This document shows, piece after piece, positions 1 through 11,853 of a stretch of DNA of 64,000 bases. Under the pieces are notes generated by a model. It did not search any database and had not been told where the DNA came from. It worked only from the letters and a program-made list of their open reading frames with translations. This DNA comes from Stereocaulon alpinum (taxonomy: Eukaryota; Ascomycota; Lecanoromycetes; Lecanorales; Stereocaulaceae). Numbering within the stretch: the stretch's first letter is position 1; each line of letters starts with the position of its first letter. Location: positions 1-64,000 of the forward strand of contig JAEUBA010000109.1 in assembly GCA_018257865.1 (NCBI GenBank). The letters are read 5' to 3'. A program made the translations under genes and the position numbers.

Positions 1-2570
1 GTTTTAAGCGTATATTAATAGGGCTTTTATAGGGCTTATTAATATTTTATATATTATCTATCTTAATAATATCTTAATTTATAGCGCGAACCTAGCGGAC
101 TACTAGCGGTATATTTAGTAAGTGCTAAAATAATTATGTTAGTTCTCGCTTTTCGCTAACCTAAAAAAGTGTTAGTTTAGTACTAAACGGGTTAAATTTC
201 TTAGATTTATTATATCTACTAATAGTATAGTAATAGATTAGGAACGCGTAGCGATAATTAGGGAATAGCCTAAGCTAAAGACCTTTTAAGATATATAAGT
301 CTTCTTAGGCTTTATAAATTTCTACCGGCGGTTTATTTATAATTACGCTACTATTACCGCGCCTCTAACCGACTTGCTTAAAGATAGTAAGGACGGGAAA
401 AAGGTAGGTTAACTTTAGTAGAATAATAGTACTAAAGGTACTTTTTAAAAGCTTTAGGATATCTTTTCTAGTACGCTATTTCTCCGCTACTTTAACTTAG
501 AAGTAAAGTTACGTATAGAAACTAACGCCTCTAACTTTACTATTATAGTAGTACTTACGCAGCCGGATAATAATAGCTACTAGTACCTAATTACCTTTTA
601 GTCCTAAAAGATAATTCCTACGGAGCAGAATTATAAGGTTTATAACTAAGAATTACTCGCTATAGTAGCGGTAATAAAATAGTAGTAGTACTACTTAGAA
701 GGTAGCCCGTTTACTATTAAGGTTCTTACTAATTATAATAATCTTAAGGGCTTTATAAAGTAAAAGTAATTAAATTCCTAGTAAGCTAGATAGGCGCTAA
801 AGCTCGCTACTTTTAATTTCAAAATTACTTATTATACTAGAAAAACGAATCCTGCGGATCCGCTATTATAACGCCCTAATTATAAAGGAAGTTCCCCGCT
901 GAATACTAAGTTATTACTAACGTTGTAGAATAAACTCGCACTTTAGGGTAGAGATAAGGAAGGTAAAGAAATTATTATAGTAATATCACCAGCGTTTTAA
1001 ATTATAGGCCTCTAAGTTATTATTCCTTAAAAGGATATAAAAGGTATTATTAAGTCAGCTTATAAAGATCCTTAATATTTAATTAAGACTTTAATTTAAG
1101 ACTTATAGGCTACTAATAATTAGGCTAAATCCTTTTCTATAAAGGAGGGTTCGCCGTCGCAGCGCCGTCTCTAAAGTAAGGTATAGGCTTTAGACCTAGA
1201 AGGTTTATTAAGAAATAATAACTACCTATATATCCCTAAAGATAAAGCCTTAAGGGAAGAACTTATTAGTAAATACTATAATAATCCCTTAGTAGAGTAC
1301 TTTAGTACTAAGAAGATATATAAGTTACTTACCCGCAAATACTTTTAGTATAGGAGTTCTAAGTAGGTTAATAAGTATATTAAGACTTATAATATCTGCT
1401 AAAGAACTAAGGCTCCCCGCTATTACCCCTATAGCGAACTAAGTTCGCTTCTAGTTACTAATAAGCCTTAAAAGGAGCTCTTAATAGACTTTATTACTAG
1501 TCTACCCCTAAGCAAATATAAGAATATAGTCTATAATACTATTCTAGTAATTATTAATTAATTTATAAAGATAGTAAGGTATATACCTACTACTACTATA
1601 ATCGATACTACTAAGCTATCGGATGTTTTTTATACTAAGGTAGTATACCGTTACGGTATACCTAATAGTATTATTAGCGATAGAGGCTTAGTATTTACTA
1701 GCGCCTTCTAGTTAGCTATTTATTTTCACTCTAAAATCAAGCGCCGCCTAAGTACCGCCTTTTATCCTTAGACTAATAGTTAAACGGAACGCTAGAATTA
1801 GGTACTAAAGCACTACTTACGGGTCTTTACTAATAATAAGCAGACCACTTAGGCGAAACAGCTACTAATAGTAGAATTCGTATATATAAATAGTCTTTAT
1901 TCCTCTATTAGAACGACGCCGTTCTACTTAATATATAGATATTACCCTAAACTTCGTTAGGAGCTTAAGGATAAGTCCCTTAAGGGGAGGATACCTACTA
2001 TAAATAAGAGGATTAGATTACTATAAGTATTAAGAGATAAAGCTGCGGAACGCCTATAGCGCGCTAGAGAGTCTTAAGCTAAATAGTATAATAAGAATTA
2101 TAAGCCTTAAAGCTATAAGGTCGGAGATCTAGTAATACTATTAACTAAGAATCTTAAGTAAAAACGCTTAAGTAAAAAGTTATCTTATAAATTTATAGGG
2201 CCTTTTAGGATTACTAATAAAGTAGGAGCGTAGGCTTACCGCCTTCTACTACTATAAACTTATAGAATCTATAATACTTTTTATATCTTATTATTAGAGC
2301 TATACTACCTTCGTAACAGTGATAAGATATTAGCGAACTTTATATAAGCCCCTAAACTTATCGATAATAATAAGATATAGGAGGTTAAAGAAATTATAGA
2401 TAAGATTTAAGATAAGTAAGGCGTCTAGTATAAGGTTAAATAGACTAGCTAGGGTAAAGAATATAACTAGTAGTTACTAGACGAAGAGCTTAAGGATACC
2501 TATAATTTAACTTAAGCCTTTAATAAGTAGATAGTTAGCAAGCGTATATAGTCTCTAGTTCTTTAAATAC
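1..2570 (+). mobile_element. RIP-mutated Ty3/gypsy (chromovirus) pol remnant 1, truncated at window edge
   Basis: One frame (codons starting at 2, 5, 8...) can be read through many TAA/TAG codons from base 2 to about 2570. In order it shows the reverse transcriptase palm (YLNNILIYS at 59-85), the RT thumb (FLGFINFYRRF near 305-340), RNase H (ETNASNF at 518-538), the integrase zinc-binding and core region (LLIDFITSLPLS near 1470-1510, SDRG near 1677), and a degraded chromodomain-like tail (about 2350-2530). This order is typical of chromoviruses. The stops sit where Gln (CAA/CAG) or Trp (TGG) are expected, as C-to-T change at CpA on either strand would give. CpA and TpG look very scarce by eye, while CpG is retained. 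The element is dead. No LTR could be assigned with confidence. Confidence 0.88.
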
Positions 2571-4268
2571 TACCGACGGCAGCGAGTAAGCGGCGGCGAT
2601 AATATAAGTTATAATAATTATAAACCTTATAGGTAAATAGTCTTATACTATAAGCGTACTCCTCTATAATTATTATACTTACTTACTTATATCTTAGTAG
2701 AATAAAGAAGAGATTAAATTAATTACTAGCTGAATATCTATCTTATATTAGTAAGACGACGTATACAGGTGCGCTACTAAATATTAGTAGAAGAAAAGAA
2801 GAAGGAAAAAATAAATAAATATCCTAACGCCGTCTCTACGCTAATATATAGCGGTATAATTACTCCTTTAGGAGCTTAATATATTACTAGAGACTCTCTA
2901 TCTCCTTAGTATACTTAGTAATTATTTATTAGAGGGTTCCCAGCTTAAACTACTAGTTAGTAATAGTTTACTTAAGTTCTATAACCTACTATCTCTCCGC
3001 TATAAGTTCCTATTAGAGATTAGTAATTATTATAGGAGCTGCCCTACTTATCGCTATAATTTAGCCTTACGCTTTTCGCTATTAGGTAATACGCTTCCCG
3101 ATTTTCTTACGCTTACGTTATACTTAATAAGTCTAGCCTTCGCGCCTATAACGCTATACCGATCGCCGTATAGACCGACGAAACGGCTTTAGGATCTAGA
3201 TATATTAGGAGGCGACGTAGTAGAGCTATTAGAATAATATACCTTATAATAATAATTAAGCCTATAGTAGCTATCCTTATAATATTAATAGGGAGGAGTG
3301 TCGCCGTAATTATAATTATTATTCCCCGTGCAGAAATAAGTCCTATAGGGTAAAGATATATCGATAATATAGTCTATAAGTATTAGTAGCTAATAATATA
3401 CGCCGGTTACGCGATAGCGACGTATAATATTAAGTATATATATAAGTTATACCTATAAGTAATATGTTAGCAGCTAATAATATACGCCGATTACGCGATA
3501 GCGATATACGATCTTAAGAGAATATTTAGATATTATTATAATAAGAAGAACTATTAACTATATTAGTAATATTAATTACGATATAGGCACGCTAATATTA
3601 GGGAACGTATAAGTTATATTAGGAGTTATAAAGAGAGAAAAGTTAGGGGGAAAGTTATTATTTATATACTTATAGGTTATTATCGCTGCGACGTCGCTAT
3701 ACGTTAAAGCTATTTAAAATAATAATAACTAATAATACGATAACGTAGCTGTTACCCGCTAATATAGTCGGTAATCGATTATATTTATTAATAACTACGC
3801 GTTACTACTACGCCTGCTACGTATTCTTTTTATATTATAATAGATTTGGGCGTTACTGTAGTTAGACGATATTCTATATATATAAGGCGCCGCCTTAACG
3901 ACGTCGCCTTTAGGTTAACTCTTTTCCCTTACGTTTCCTACTAGGTTTAAAGGGTTTTTAACGAGTAGTCTATTCTATATACTCTAGTACCTAGGGACTA
4001 AGGCCTAGAGGGGAGGATACTATTAACCCTTAAGCGTATATATATTATAGCTACGCCAGCGTAATAATATTAATTAGGGTCTAAGGGCTTAGTAATAGTA
4101 TTACTACCTAGGACTCCCCCGTATTTTAGGGATCTTTAGAAATTAGTTCTGCTACTACTCTACTACTAAGTAATATAATTATATCTATTGCTTAATACCT
4201 GAATCTAGTAACTTTATATCTCTTATACCTTAGTGCGCCAGCTTAGAGCCGGCGTCGCTAGCCTTTAC
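2571..4268. other. AT-rich RIP-degraded sequence, no readable gene
   Basis: The base composition matches the flanking pol remnants: TA-rich, poor in CA and TG, with CpG retained. No frame gives a recognisable domain. It probably holds the 3' end or LTR of the first element and the 5' part of the second, but no terminal repeat could be matched by eye. Confidence 0.6.
3388..3511. repeat. Short direct repeat, two copies about 40 bp long, 84 bp apart
   Basis: A block beginning agctaataatatacgccg starts at 3388 and again at 3472. Both copies continue through ttacgcgatagcga with one or two transitions between them. The differences are of the kind RIP makes. This may be a subrepeat of an LTR or of a transposon 3' untranslated region. 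Confidence 0.7.
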
Positions 4269-4990
4269 AACTAAGTACTTAAATACTACCTATAAGTTTA
4301 CTGCAACTATAAGCAGGATAATTAGCCGGAATTGCTACTAATAGCGATATTCGTATATAATAATAGCGTGTACGTAAGTACTAAGCGAACCCCGTAAGAC
4401 CTACTAATAGGCTATATAGTAGATTTAGGTAGTACTCCTAAGGGTAGAAGCCTAGAAGGGGAGGCGCTACTTACTATAAAGTAAGTAGAATAGTTATATA
4501 AATCCCGATTGTATTTAAAAGAGATATAGGAGTAAGCTACTAAGTAGTAAGTAAAGTACTATAATAGTAACTATAAAGCTATAACCTTTAAAAAGGGTAA
4601 TAAAGTACTGCTACGAAGTATAAATATACGTACCTTACGCCTAAAGAAGAAGCTTAATTATAGGTAACTAAGACTATTTAAGGTGCTAGAGAAGATAGGT
4701 AAGTAAGCGTATAAATTAGAACTCCCTACTAGATATAGTAGGATTTATCTAGTATTCTATATATTAATACTAGAGCCTTAGTATTTATAAGGCGATAACC
4801 TAGAGCCGTAAGCAGTCCTTATTAACGAAGAAGAGGAATAGGAAGTTAATAAGGTACTAGATAAGAGGACTAGTAATAGCTACCTTAAGTATCTTATTAA
4901 GTAGAAGGATACTTACCCTTATAAGGATTTATAGGAACTAGTTAAGTTTCTTAGTAATATAAAGGACTTTATTAGGGATTTTGAGCGAGT
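4269..4990 (+). mobile_element. RIP-mutated Ty3/gypsy remnant 2: integrase C-terminus and chromodomain
   Basis: A single frame starting at 4269 reads through TAA/TAG stops and shows the end of a gypsy integrase. The recognisable parts are FVYNNSVY near 4350, a GNKVLLR-type motif near 4600, and RPFKVLEKIGKQAYKLELP if stops at Gln and Trp positions are restored. A chromodomain follows at about 4835-4990 (EVNKVLDKR, then YLKYLIK and a KDLQELVKF region). The upstream reverse transcriptase of this copy is not readable. This copy is distinct from the first: the integrase C-terminal residues differ throughout. Chromodomains of this type target insertion to heterochromatin, which fits the setting. 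Confidence 0.82.
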
Positions 4991-7365
4991 AAGTAAGTAA
5001 GTAACTATAGTATAGTAAGACCCTAAGTTATAAGTAAGTAAGAGATAAGGTAGGCTATAGAAGAGGGGATAGCTAGTAACTTAAAATAAGGCCTATAGGT
5101 AAATCTATTAGCCCTAAAGGGTATAACTACCTAATTACGTAAAAAGTGTATATAAGAATTAAAAAGAGCCCTATAGGGCGAAAGCTAATTAGTAGTAGTA
5201 AGCGCCGTAAGGAAAAAATAGAGGGCTATAAGGCCTAAGTACCTAAGTATAACTACCTAGTATTAGTACGCCTAATCTATATAGACCTAAACGGAGTAAT
5301 AACTTACCCTAAACGCTTAACCCTAAAGGGCTAGCAGGCGCCGCCGTAAGGTAGGTAGGGGATAGGATAGGTATAGGTAAGGTAGGAGGTAGAGGATAGG
5401 TAGCGATAAGCGTAGCTATACTTATTAGCTAAACTATACTAAGTATATAAAGCCGAATAATTCTTACCTTCCTAAGCCTAAAGGGCTACGCGTACTTCTA
5501 GGCTAGTAGTAGCCGAAAATATAGTAAGAGCGAACGAAGTAGGCGCGATATTAGGTTTATAGGGGTACCCCCCCTATAAGTACCTACTATATTTGCGTTA
5601 ACAGCTGCCCTTACCTAATCGAATATATATAGTATCTAGGATCTGAGTAATAGCCTATATATAACGTAAGTAAGTATAAGCTATAAATACCTTAGTATAA
5701 TTCCTCGTATTCTCCCCCTCTTACTAGATATAGAATACTTACTAGGAGGGGTAGAGCTCTAGCCTAGCAGTAGCGGAGCTAGCGGAGCGGGAGGAGGAGG
5801 CGGCGGCGATATAAGAGCCCCTATAATAGGAGGCGGTTATAAGGTAGGAGAGGAGGCGGCCTTAGGTAAGGTAGGAGGTAAGGAGGTAGCCTTAGTTAAG
5901 GGAGAAGCTACTATACCTACTATTAGCCTAACTTCGCGTTCTCCCTTACTTATTAGTTAATTACGTATATAGCGAAGGTAAGAAGCGCCCTAAAGGGCTA
6001 TAATAGCGAGGGGTTAATAGCGATAGTACTACTAATATTATTAATATATTCCTTCTACAGTTACGTAAGTATTTAAGAGTTAAGAAGAAAGTAGTAGTCT
6101 AAGGCAGTATTAGGAAATTCGCAAAATCGCTATATTAGGCTATAACACTTAGCTAACTAAGATTAATATATTAGATTTAAATACCTTAGTAAGTAAGCTG
6201 CCCTACTACCGTAAGAATATTAAGCTGCTATAGTAATACTACTAATACTAACGCTTAATAATACGTAAGGATTAGGAGATAAGTACTTACTATTATTAGA
6301 AGCTTAATATTACTTACTAGTAGAAAAAAGACTAGACGAATTACTATAAGGTTTAGTAAGTACGGAACGCGCTACTGCGTTTACTACCTTAAAAGTAAAG
6401 TAATTCGCGAAACGCGCTACTATTCCGTAATACGCTACTACTTTATACTAAGTCGTAATAACTACGTTACTAGGGTCGCAAGCTTTATAGGTATTAGGCC
6501 TATAAGTAGTAATATTACTACTACTAAGGTTAACCTATAATAAGGCTTAGGGACTAAACCTCCTAAGGGGGAGGATAGTTATAAGGCGGAAGGCGAATAT
6601 TAGTACTAGGCCTAGTATACTTAGTAGGTTTCTAGTATATTAGGCGAAGTTCCTAGCACGCTTAGTAAGCGGGCTTAGCTAGGGACTTAAAGAATTATAT
6701 ACGCCTCGAATTCCTTCTTACCTCCTTAGTTATTAGCTCTACTAGTAATCTATAAATTATACTCGCACTTACCTATCTATTAACTCTATAATAGTAACTG
6801 CGTGCCTAGCCGCTACGCAGCTCTATATAAAAGAGGACTTACTACCTTATACGTACGTAGTTATTCGTCCTCTTCGTTATCTAAGGCTATTATATTACGG
6901 TTTAATATAGATTTATTAAGATTAGTATAGATTAGTAAAAAAGGGTATAAAAGATTAAAAGTCTATATAGAAAGGAAATAGGTTAGTATAGAACTAAAAT
7001 AGAGATATACTTAGCTAAAAGACTCTATATAGCTTTACTATTATCTACGTCGTATTATATTACTCTATATAATAGTCTATAGTTCTATATAAAGCTTAGA
7101 TAGATTTAGTAGGCTACTATATAACTTTATATAAGGGAGCTTATATAGGATCTATATAACTTACTAATAGATAGTTATTAAGGAAAGAAAGTTTTTTCGT
7201 TAGAAATTAACTAATATACTAGTATACTAAACTAGGCCCTTTTAGGAAATAGTATATAGTTCTATATAGGTCTTTATATATAATTTTATATAGACTTATA
7301 TAGATTTATACAACTCGATACGAATACTTCTAGGCTATATTTAGTATAAAAATTTCGCTTCGAAA
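4991..7365. other. AT-rich RIP-degraded sequence with a GGA/GGC-rich patch and a TATA-rich end
   Basis: No open or readable frame was found. A purine-rich, GGAGGAGGCGGCGGCG-like patch lies at about 5750-5900. A candidate promoter-like string, tctatataaaagagg, lies near 6820-6835. From 6900 to 7340 the motif tctatata recurs many times. This could include a degenerate LTR, but paired ends could not be identified. The AT-rich composition ends between about 7340 and 7375. Confidence 0.6.
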
Positions 7366-9140
7366 TGGCGACCCTCTAGTCTATAGATGAGAGGATAAGT
7401 GTAATGAAGGAGTATAGGGCTGTATTCTATGAGGATGCTGATGCAGTAGAGGAGCTGAGGGAGGGATTGTGAGTGAAGTGTAAATACGAGAGATACGTGT
7501 TGCGAGATAACCTAATGATTTTCTGACTTAACGCAGAGTAGAAAGTCCAATCATCAAAACTCTCAAATCGTTGTCGAAGTACCAATCTCTGGAGATCCCC
7601 TTCATCTCCATTCAGCCATTCCAAATTCCGTGACATCCTGACTGCTGCCCAAGCTTAGCGTAGGAGAACGGCACGTCTTCCTGGCCACCAAAATCACAAC
7701 GTAGGGCATCAAGAGATCTCAATCAGATGATTAAGATTAATCGTAGGTACAGCTTATACGGACCAAAAAACTGCTTTATCAACTGACTTGGAGGTGGATC
7801 TCATAGATGTACGAATGAAGAAGCCATTGGCAGGGATATTTGAGATGATCCCGTAAGTCTTCGAGTACCGTAGTCTTCTATATTTCGAGCAAAATCTGTA
7901 AATGTATCTTCTAATGGTGAGTTCTACTACAGCATGAATCTAATAACATTCTTAGTAGCGGCGGACTCATAGAACTCAATTCTGTCGATGAATGTTAGAC
8001 AGCATCACCAAGCACTCTGCCTCCTCTGCTTCACGTGACCGTTCAATTACCTCTTGTCAGCTTATCCTCTAGCATTCGAAGTGCCATAACTGGAGGCACA
8101 CATGACTCTTGAATACTCTCAGCCAATAATCACCACTGTGAAACGCAGCTGTGTAGGGCCGCTGCACCGTCACAGCGCCCTCACTCTTCACCATGTCAGC
8201 AGCGGCCAGCAACAACATGTCCCGCACGTGGAATCCTCACCGAGGGGCCCACCTATACCCAATTTAGCAAAAGAGCATATGGACGACTTTGTTAACCCGT
8301 CACCAGGAAAGACGAGCGTTGTGCGAGTCTCATTCCAGCCTCACGACGAGCCTTAGTGTTACGAAAAGTTGAAAAATCAGGGCATCCAGAGATATCGATT
8401 CCTTTTCCCTATTGGCATGCAATTCTTGAAGGCAGGAGAGGAGTACGGAGTAGGGGTTGGGCATGTTCAGCACCATGTCTATATGATCGGAGACTTGGAC
8501 GGCTTGTAGCTGAGGTACCGAATAGCGCTGCATGGTTATTTGGTGGAGAGGATTCGAAAATCCTTGCGGAAGAAACCAGCTTACCTCTGCCCAGCGAGTC
8601 AACGACAATTCTTTAGACGTAATTGAGAAACGAGCTGCTAACGAACCCCTAACATACATAAGTGCAGCCTAAGGAACAGAGAGAGATGCGGCCTAGAAAG
8701 ACGTACTTTTGCCTATACTGAATCGCATGTGTACATAGAGTATTTTTGCCCCAGAAAGCTGTGCATCGCGGCGTCCTCCATGATTTGTTGTAGACCGCAT
8801 GAGACTGGTACCTCTATAGCTTCCGAACGGACCTCTTCGAAGTTGCTTGTTGGAAGGACTGAGACTGCAAAAACAACGTTAGAAGATAGCTTAAAGACAA
8901 GCCTTAGTATCGTAATTCTCTAATATAAACTCGTTGATCACAGTATGATTAAGGTGACTGGGAAGGATGAGCCTTTCGAGCTAAGAGACTTTTCCTGACA
9001 AGAATTGTCTTCTAACAGCCCTCGCACCAGCACGTTGGACACAGCACATTCCATCAATTGAAATCTTTTGCCTTATGTACAGATGTTTCACAGTCTAATA
9101 GCCCCACGTCTCCACCTCATGAATCTCATGCTGGACCAGT
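7366..9140. other. Gene-poor stretch between the RIP block and QCR8
   Basis: Base composition is ordinary (mixed, with CA and TG present again), but every open frame is short (under 110 codons). The frames overlap on both strands and resemble no family I know. No tRNA-like pair of A and B boxes was seen. I read it as intergenic, including the 3' flank of QCR8. Confidence 0.6.
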
Positions 9141-9789
9141 CTAACCTCGCACTGAACCGCCTCCTGTAGCCTCCTCAGCAGCCTGAAGATCGGCCATCCT
9201 TCCAGGTTTCGAGTTGTAGTATTCGTTTCTTGGGAATGCAGTGATCAGCATCTCACTCCCATAAATCCAATTATGCTACATTGATTTCTTATAGATCAAA
9301 GGTATGTGCTAACTCACTTTCCAACAGCCCAATCAATCAGCATGTATGCAACTGCGAAAGGAGGTATGACATAGAGCGCCTGTGCTCTAAATCTCCGCCA
9401 GGAATTGAAGACTGCGGCGTTGAGAGTACCAGCCAAAGGGCGTTGACGGTTGGCGGAGATGGCATATGTGGTTATGCCCTTCTGTGTCTGTGAGCCTATA
9501 TGGGAAAGGTGTCAGCGATTGGCTCTTTCGGTTTCCGAGTTTCGAGAATGGCTCAGCGGAAGAGCTTTGTGTCCCTTCGTCGTAGTACTGGCACATTCAT
9601 TTGAGGAGAGCTGTTGAAGTGTGATCTTACCCAGGTTGCCCCAACCTCCAAGGTAGCTAATTACACGATGTCAGCAAAGTCTCGTTCAGAGCTCTCGGCA
9701 AGCTGGAGGAAGGAATGGATGTTGTCGGCGAAACAGAGTAGAACATACTGGCCATGCTTGGTGTCCAACGGCTCACTGCCTCCTGCCAT
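9141..9789 (-). CDS. QCR8: Ubiquinol-cytochrome c reductase subunit 8 (complex III)
   Basis: A small subunit of the mitochondrial cytochrome bc1 complex that sits next to cytochrome b in the inner membrane. I assembled four exons: 9749-9789, 9631-9656, 9318-9495 and 9141-9228. The donors are GTATGT, GTAAGA and GTGAGT; all acceptors end in AG. The joined frame is 333 nt and encodes 110 residues with no internal stop. The family is recognised from GHYLGGWGNLG (13-23), KGITTYAISANRQRPLAGT (28-46), the hydrophobic helix around 61-81, and the tail NEYYNSKPGRMADLQAAEEA. Length matches the family. The 41-nt and 26-nt first exons are easily missed by gene finders. The gene is divergent from PHB1 across 282 bp. 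Confidence 0.93.
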
Positions 9790-10071
9790 GATGAGCAATC
9801 AAATGATTCGTCAGAGACAAAGGAAATGAAGCTTAGGTGGATGGTTCGTGGGGTCGCGATGTGGATGATGTAGATTGTCGAGTTCCGGAAAGACCTCAAT
9901 GCCAAGTGTTTCCGAACAGCGCTAACTGCATTCGAGCTGGATATTTTCTGGTCCATCTGTGAAACAACATCCACCGTTGAATTGCACGCCAACTGCTTCA
10001 ACAGATCCTGCAGCAATTCCTTGCAGTCGGGATTCCACGCCACGAAGCCGCTCTTCTTCTACCACTTCATC
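9790..10071. promoter_or_regulatory. Short shared promoter region between divergent QCR8 and PHB1
   Basis: Only 282 bp separate the two start codons, so both mitochondrial inner-membrane genes must be transcribed from here. I saw no exact CCAAT or TATA box that I would assign. The frame of PHB1 stays open upstream to a TTG near 9982, but there is no upstream in-frame ATG. Confidence 0.6.
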
Positions 10072-11016
10072 ATGGCCAGCGCCCTAGGAGCCGTCTACCG
10101 CTACGCCATCCCCATCGCCATCGGTGCCTCCTTCGTCCAAGCCTCCATCTACGATGTGAAAGGCGGTTCACGAGCTGTCATCTTCGACCGTGTATCCGGT
10201 GTCAAAGAGAATGTCATCAACGAAGGCACCCACTTCCTAATCCCATGGCTGCAAAAAGCTATCGTCTACGATGTCCGCACCAAGCCGAGGAACATCTCGA
10301 CAACAACGGGTAGCAAAGATTTACAGATGGTCAGCTTAACCTTGAGGGTATTGCATAGGCCGGAAGTCAAGATGCTACCAAAGATTTATCAGGTAAGTCA
10401 ACTACGCACAACACCAGGTCTACGTCAGACCTCGGACTCGCCTTACGACACATTCACAATGTCACATACACTGACCTTATCATCCATCTAGTCCCTCGGT
10501 CTCGACTACGACGAGCGTGTCCTCCCCTCCATAGGCAACGAAGTTCTAAAAGCCATAGTCGCCCAATTCGACGCCGCCGAACTAATAACCCAACGAGAAG
10601 CCGTCTCGCAACGCATCCGCGCCGACCTCCTCAAACGCGCCAACGAATTTAACATCGCGCTCGAAGACGTCAGCATAACACACATGACATTCGGCAAAGA
10701 ATTCACAAAAGCCGTTGAGCAGAAGCAAATCGCGCAACAAGATGCCGAGCGATCGAGATTTATTGTTGAGAAGGCGGAGCAGGAAAGACAGGCAAACGTC
10801 ATTAGAGCGGAGGGAGAGGCGGAGAGCGCGGAGACGATTTCGAGGGCTGTGGCGAGGGCGGGTGATGGGTTGATTATGATTCGACGGATTGAGGCGAGTA
10901 AGGAGATTGCACAGACGTTGGCGAATAATCCTAATGTGACATATCTACCTGGTGGTGGTGAGGGTGGGGAGAAAGGTGGGAAGGGGACGGGGCTGCTTTT
11001 GGGGTTGAGGTCATAA
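10072..11016 (+). CDS. PHB1: Prohibitin 1
   Basis: A subunit of the ring-shaped prohibitin complex of the mitochondrial inner membrane, which guards m-AAA protease and cristae. Exons 10072-10392 and 10492-11016 (donor GTAAGT, acceptor CTAG) give 281 residues, the usual length. The N-terminal hydrophobic segment (about 6-24) acts as membrane anchor. The SPFH/Band 7 domain runs from about 25 to 190 (GGSRAVIFDR, NEGTHFLIPWLQKAIVYDVR, LTLRVL) and is followed by the charged coiled coil EQKQIAQQDAERSRFIVEKA. The family ends with a similar glycine-rich tail. The coding strand is C-rich at the 5' end and strongly G-rich at the 3' end. Confidence 0.96.
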
Positions 11017-11853
11017 AAAGGAGATAGATGGGAGGCTGGAACGAGCATGCGCCAGGAGCTTAGTTGCAGCGAAGGACGTTGCTGGTGGGCAAAAAAGGAC
11101 ATGTTGTATATCAAACATTCTCGGAATATTCAGTTAACACAATACTGTAGCATAGCATGGAATCACTTCTCAATGACGCGTTCTGTGTTGTTTCTTTCTG
11201 CATTCGATAATCGTTGTACGAAGTTGTTGGATATACATGGGAACCTACAACGTGTCTTGCATTAATTAGCTAATGCTTGCGGCCTCTTCCCTCCATGTAT
11301 CGATGATGCCTTTTCTTCTTTTCCCCCTCCGAGCATCGAATCCATCTCAGCTATAAATGATTACTGACGATGGCCATCTGATTATTGACGACCTAAAGCT
11401 GATCTTATTCGTCGACTTCTCGCCCGCGCTGTGCGGCTCTCAACGTCACCTTGATCATCTGCGTTTCATGTTAATAGGTCAAAACATGGCGAAGTTCAGT
11501 TTGAGCATGGTCGGAGGGGCTCCAATGTGTAACAAATGGACAACTTCTGCGTTATGAGTGTTCTGCTTAACGTAGGCTGTGTCTGGACTAGTTTGGGTGG
11601 TGATATCGTGTTTGTGGGCGAGGAATGAGATTGTTCTTGTATGGGCGGGGAAGACGAAGGATGATTGGGGTGTCACAGTGGGCTGGTGAGAAAGGGTTGG
11701 GTGAGGAACTGTGTTTTTGGGGTCGGCATGCCCGACGAAGCAGTGCTTCAAACCCGGAGTACCAGATCAGGATCGCATTGCTGGGGGTGTGAGCTCGGGG
11801 AAACAGTTGACGCGGCGGATTTCGAAGGCTGTGATCTAGCGAGCCGATATGGT
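11017..11853. other. Intergenic region downstream of PHB1
   Basis: It contains the PHB1 3' untranslated region and no convincing gene. Short frames on both strands (under 95 codons) overlap each other and match nothing known to me. Confidence 0.6.

Noticed and set aside
6820..7340. TATA-rich stretch as a defined LTR
   Set aside because: A promoter-like string is present, but no matching second copy or terminal dinucleotides could be found by eye in RIP-mutated DNA.
8330..8659. 109-codon minus-strand frame in the gene-poor stretch
   Set aside because: Overlaps other short frames on the opposite strand; no family resemblance.
9982..10071. Upstream extension of PHB1
   Set aside because: The open frame begins at TTG, not ATG, and the family starts at 10072.
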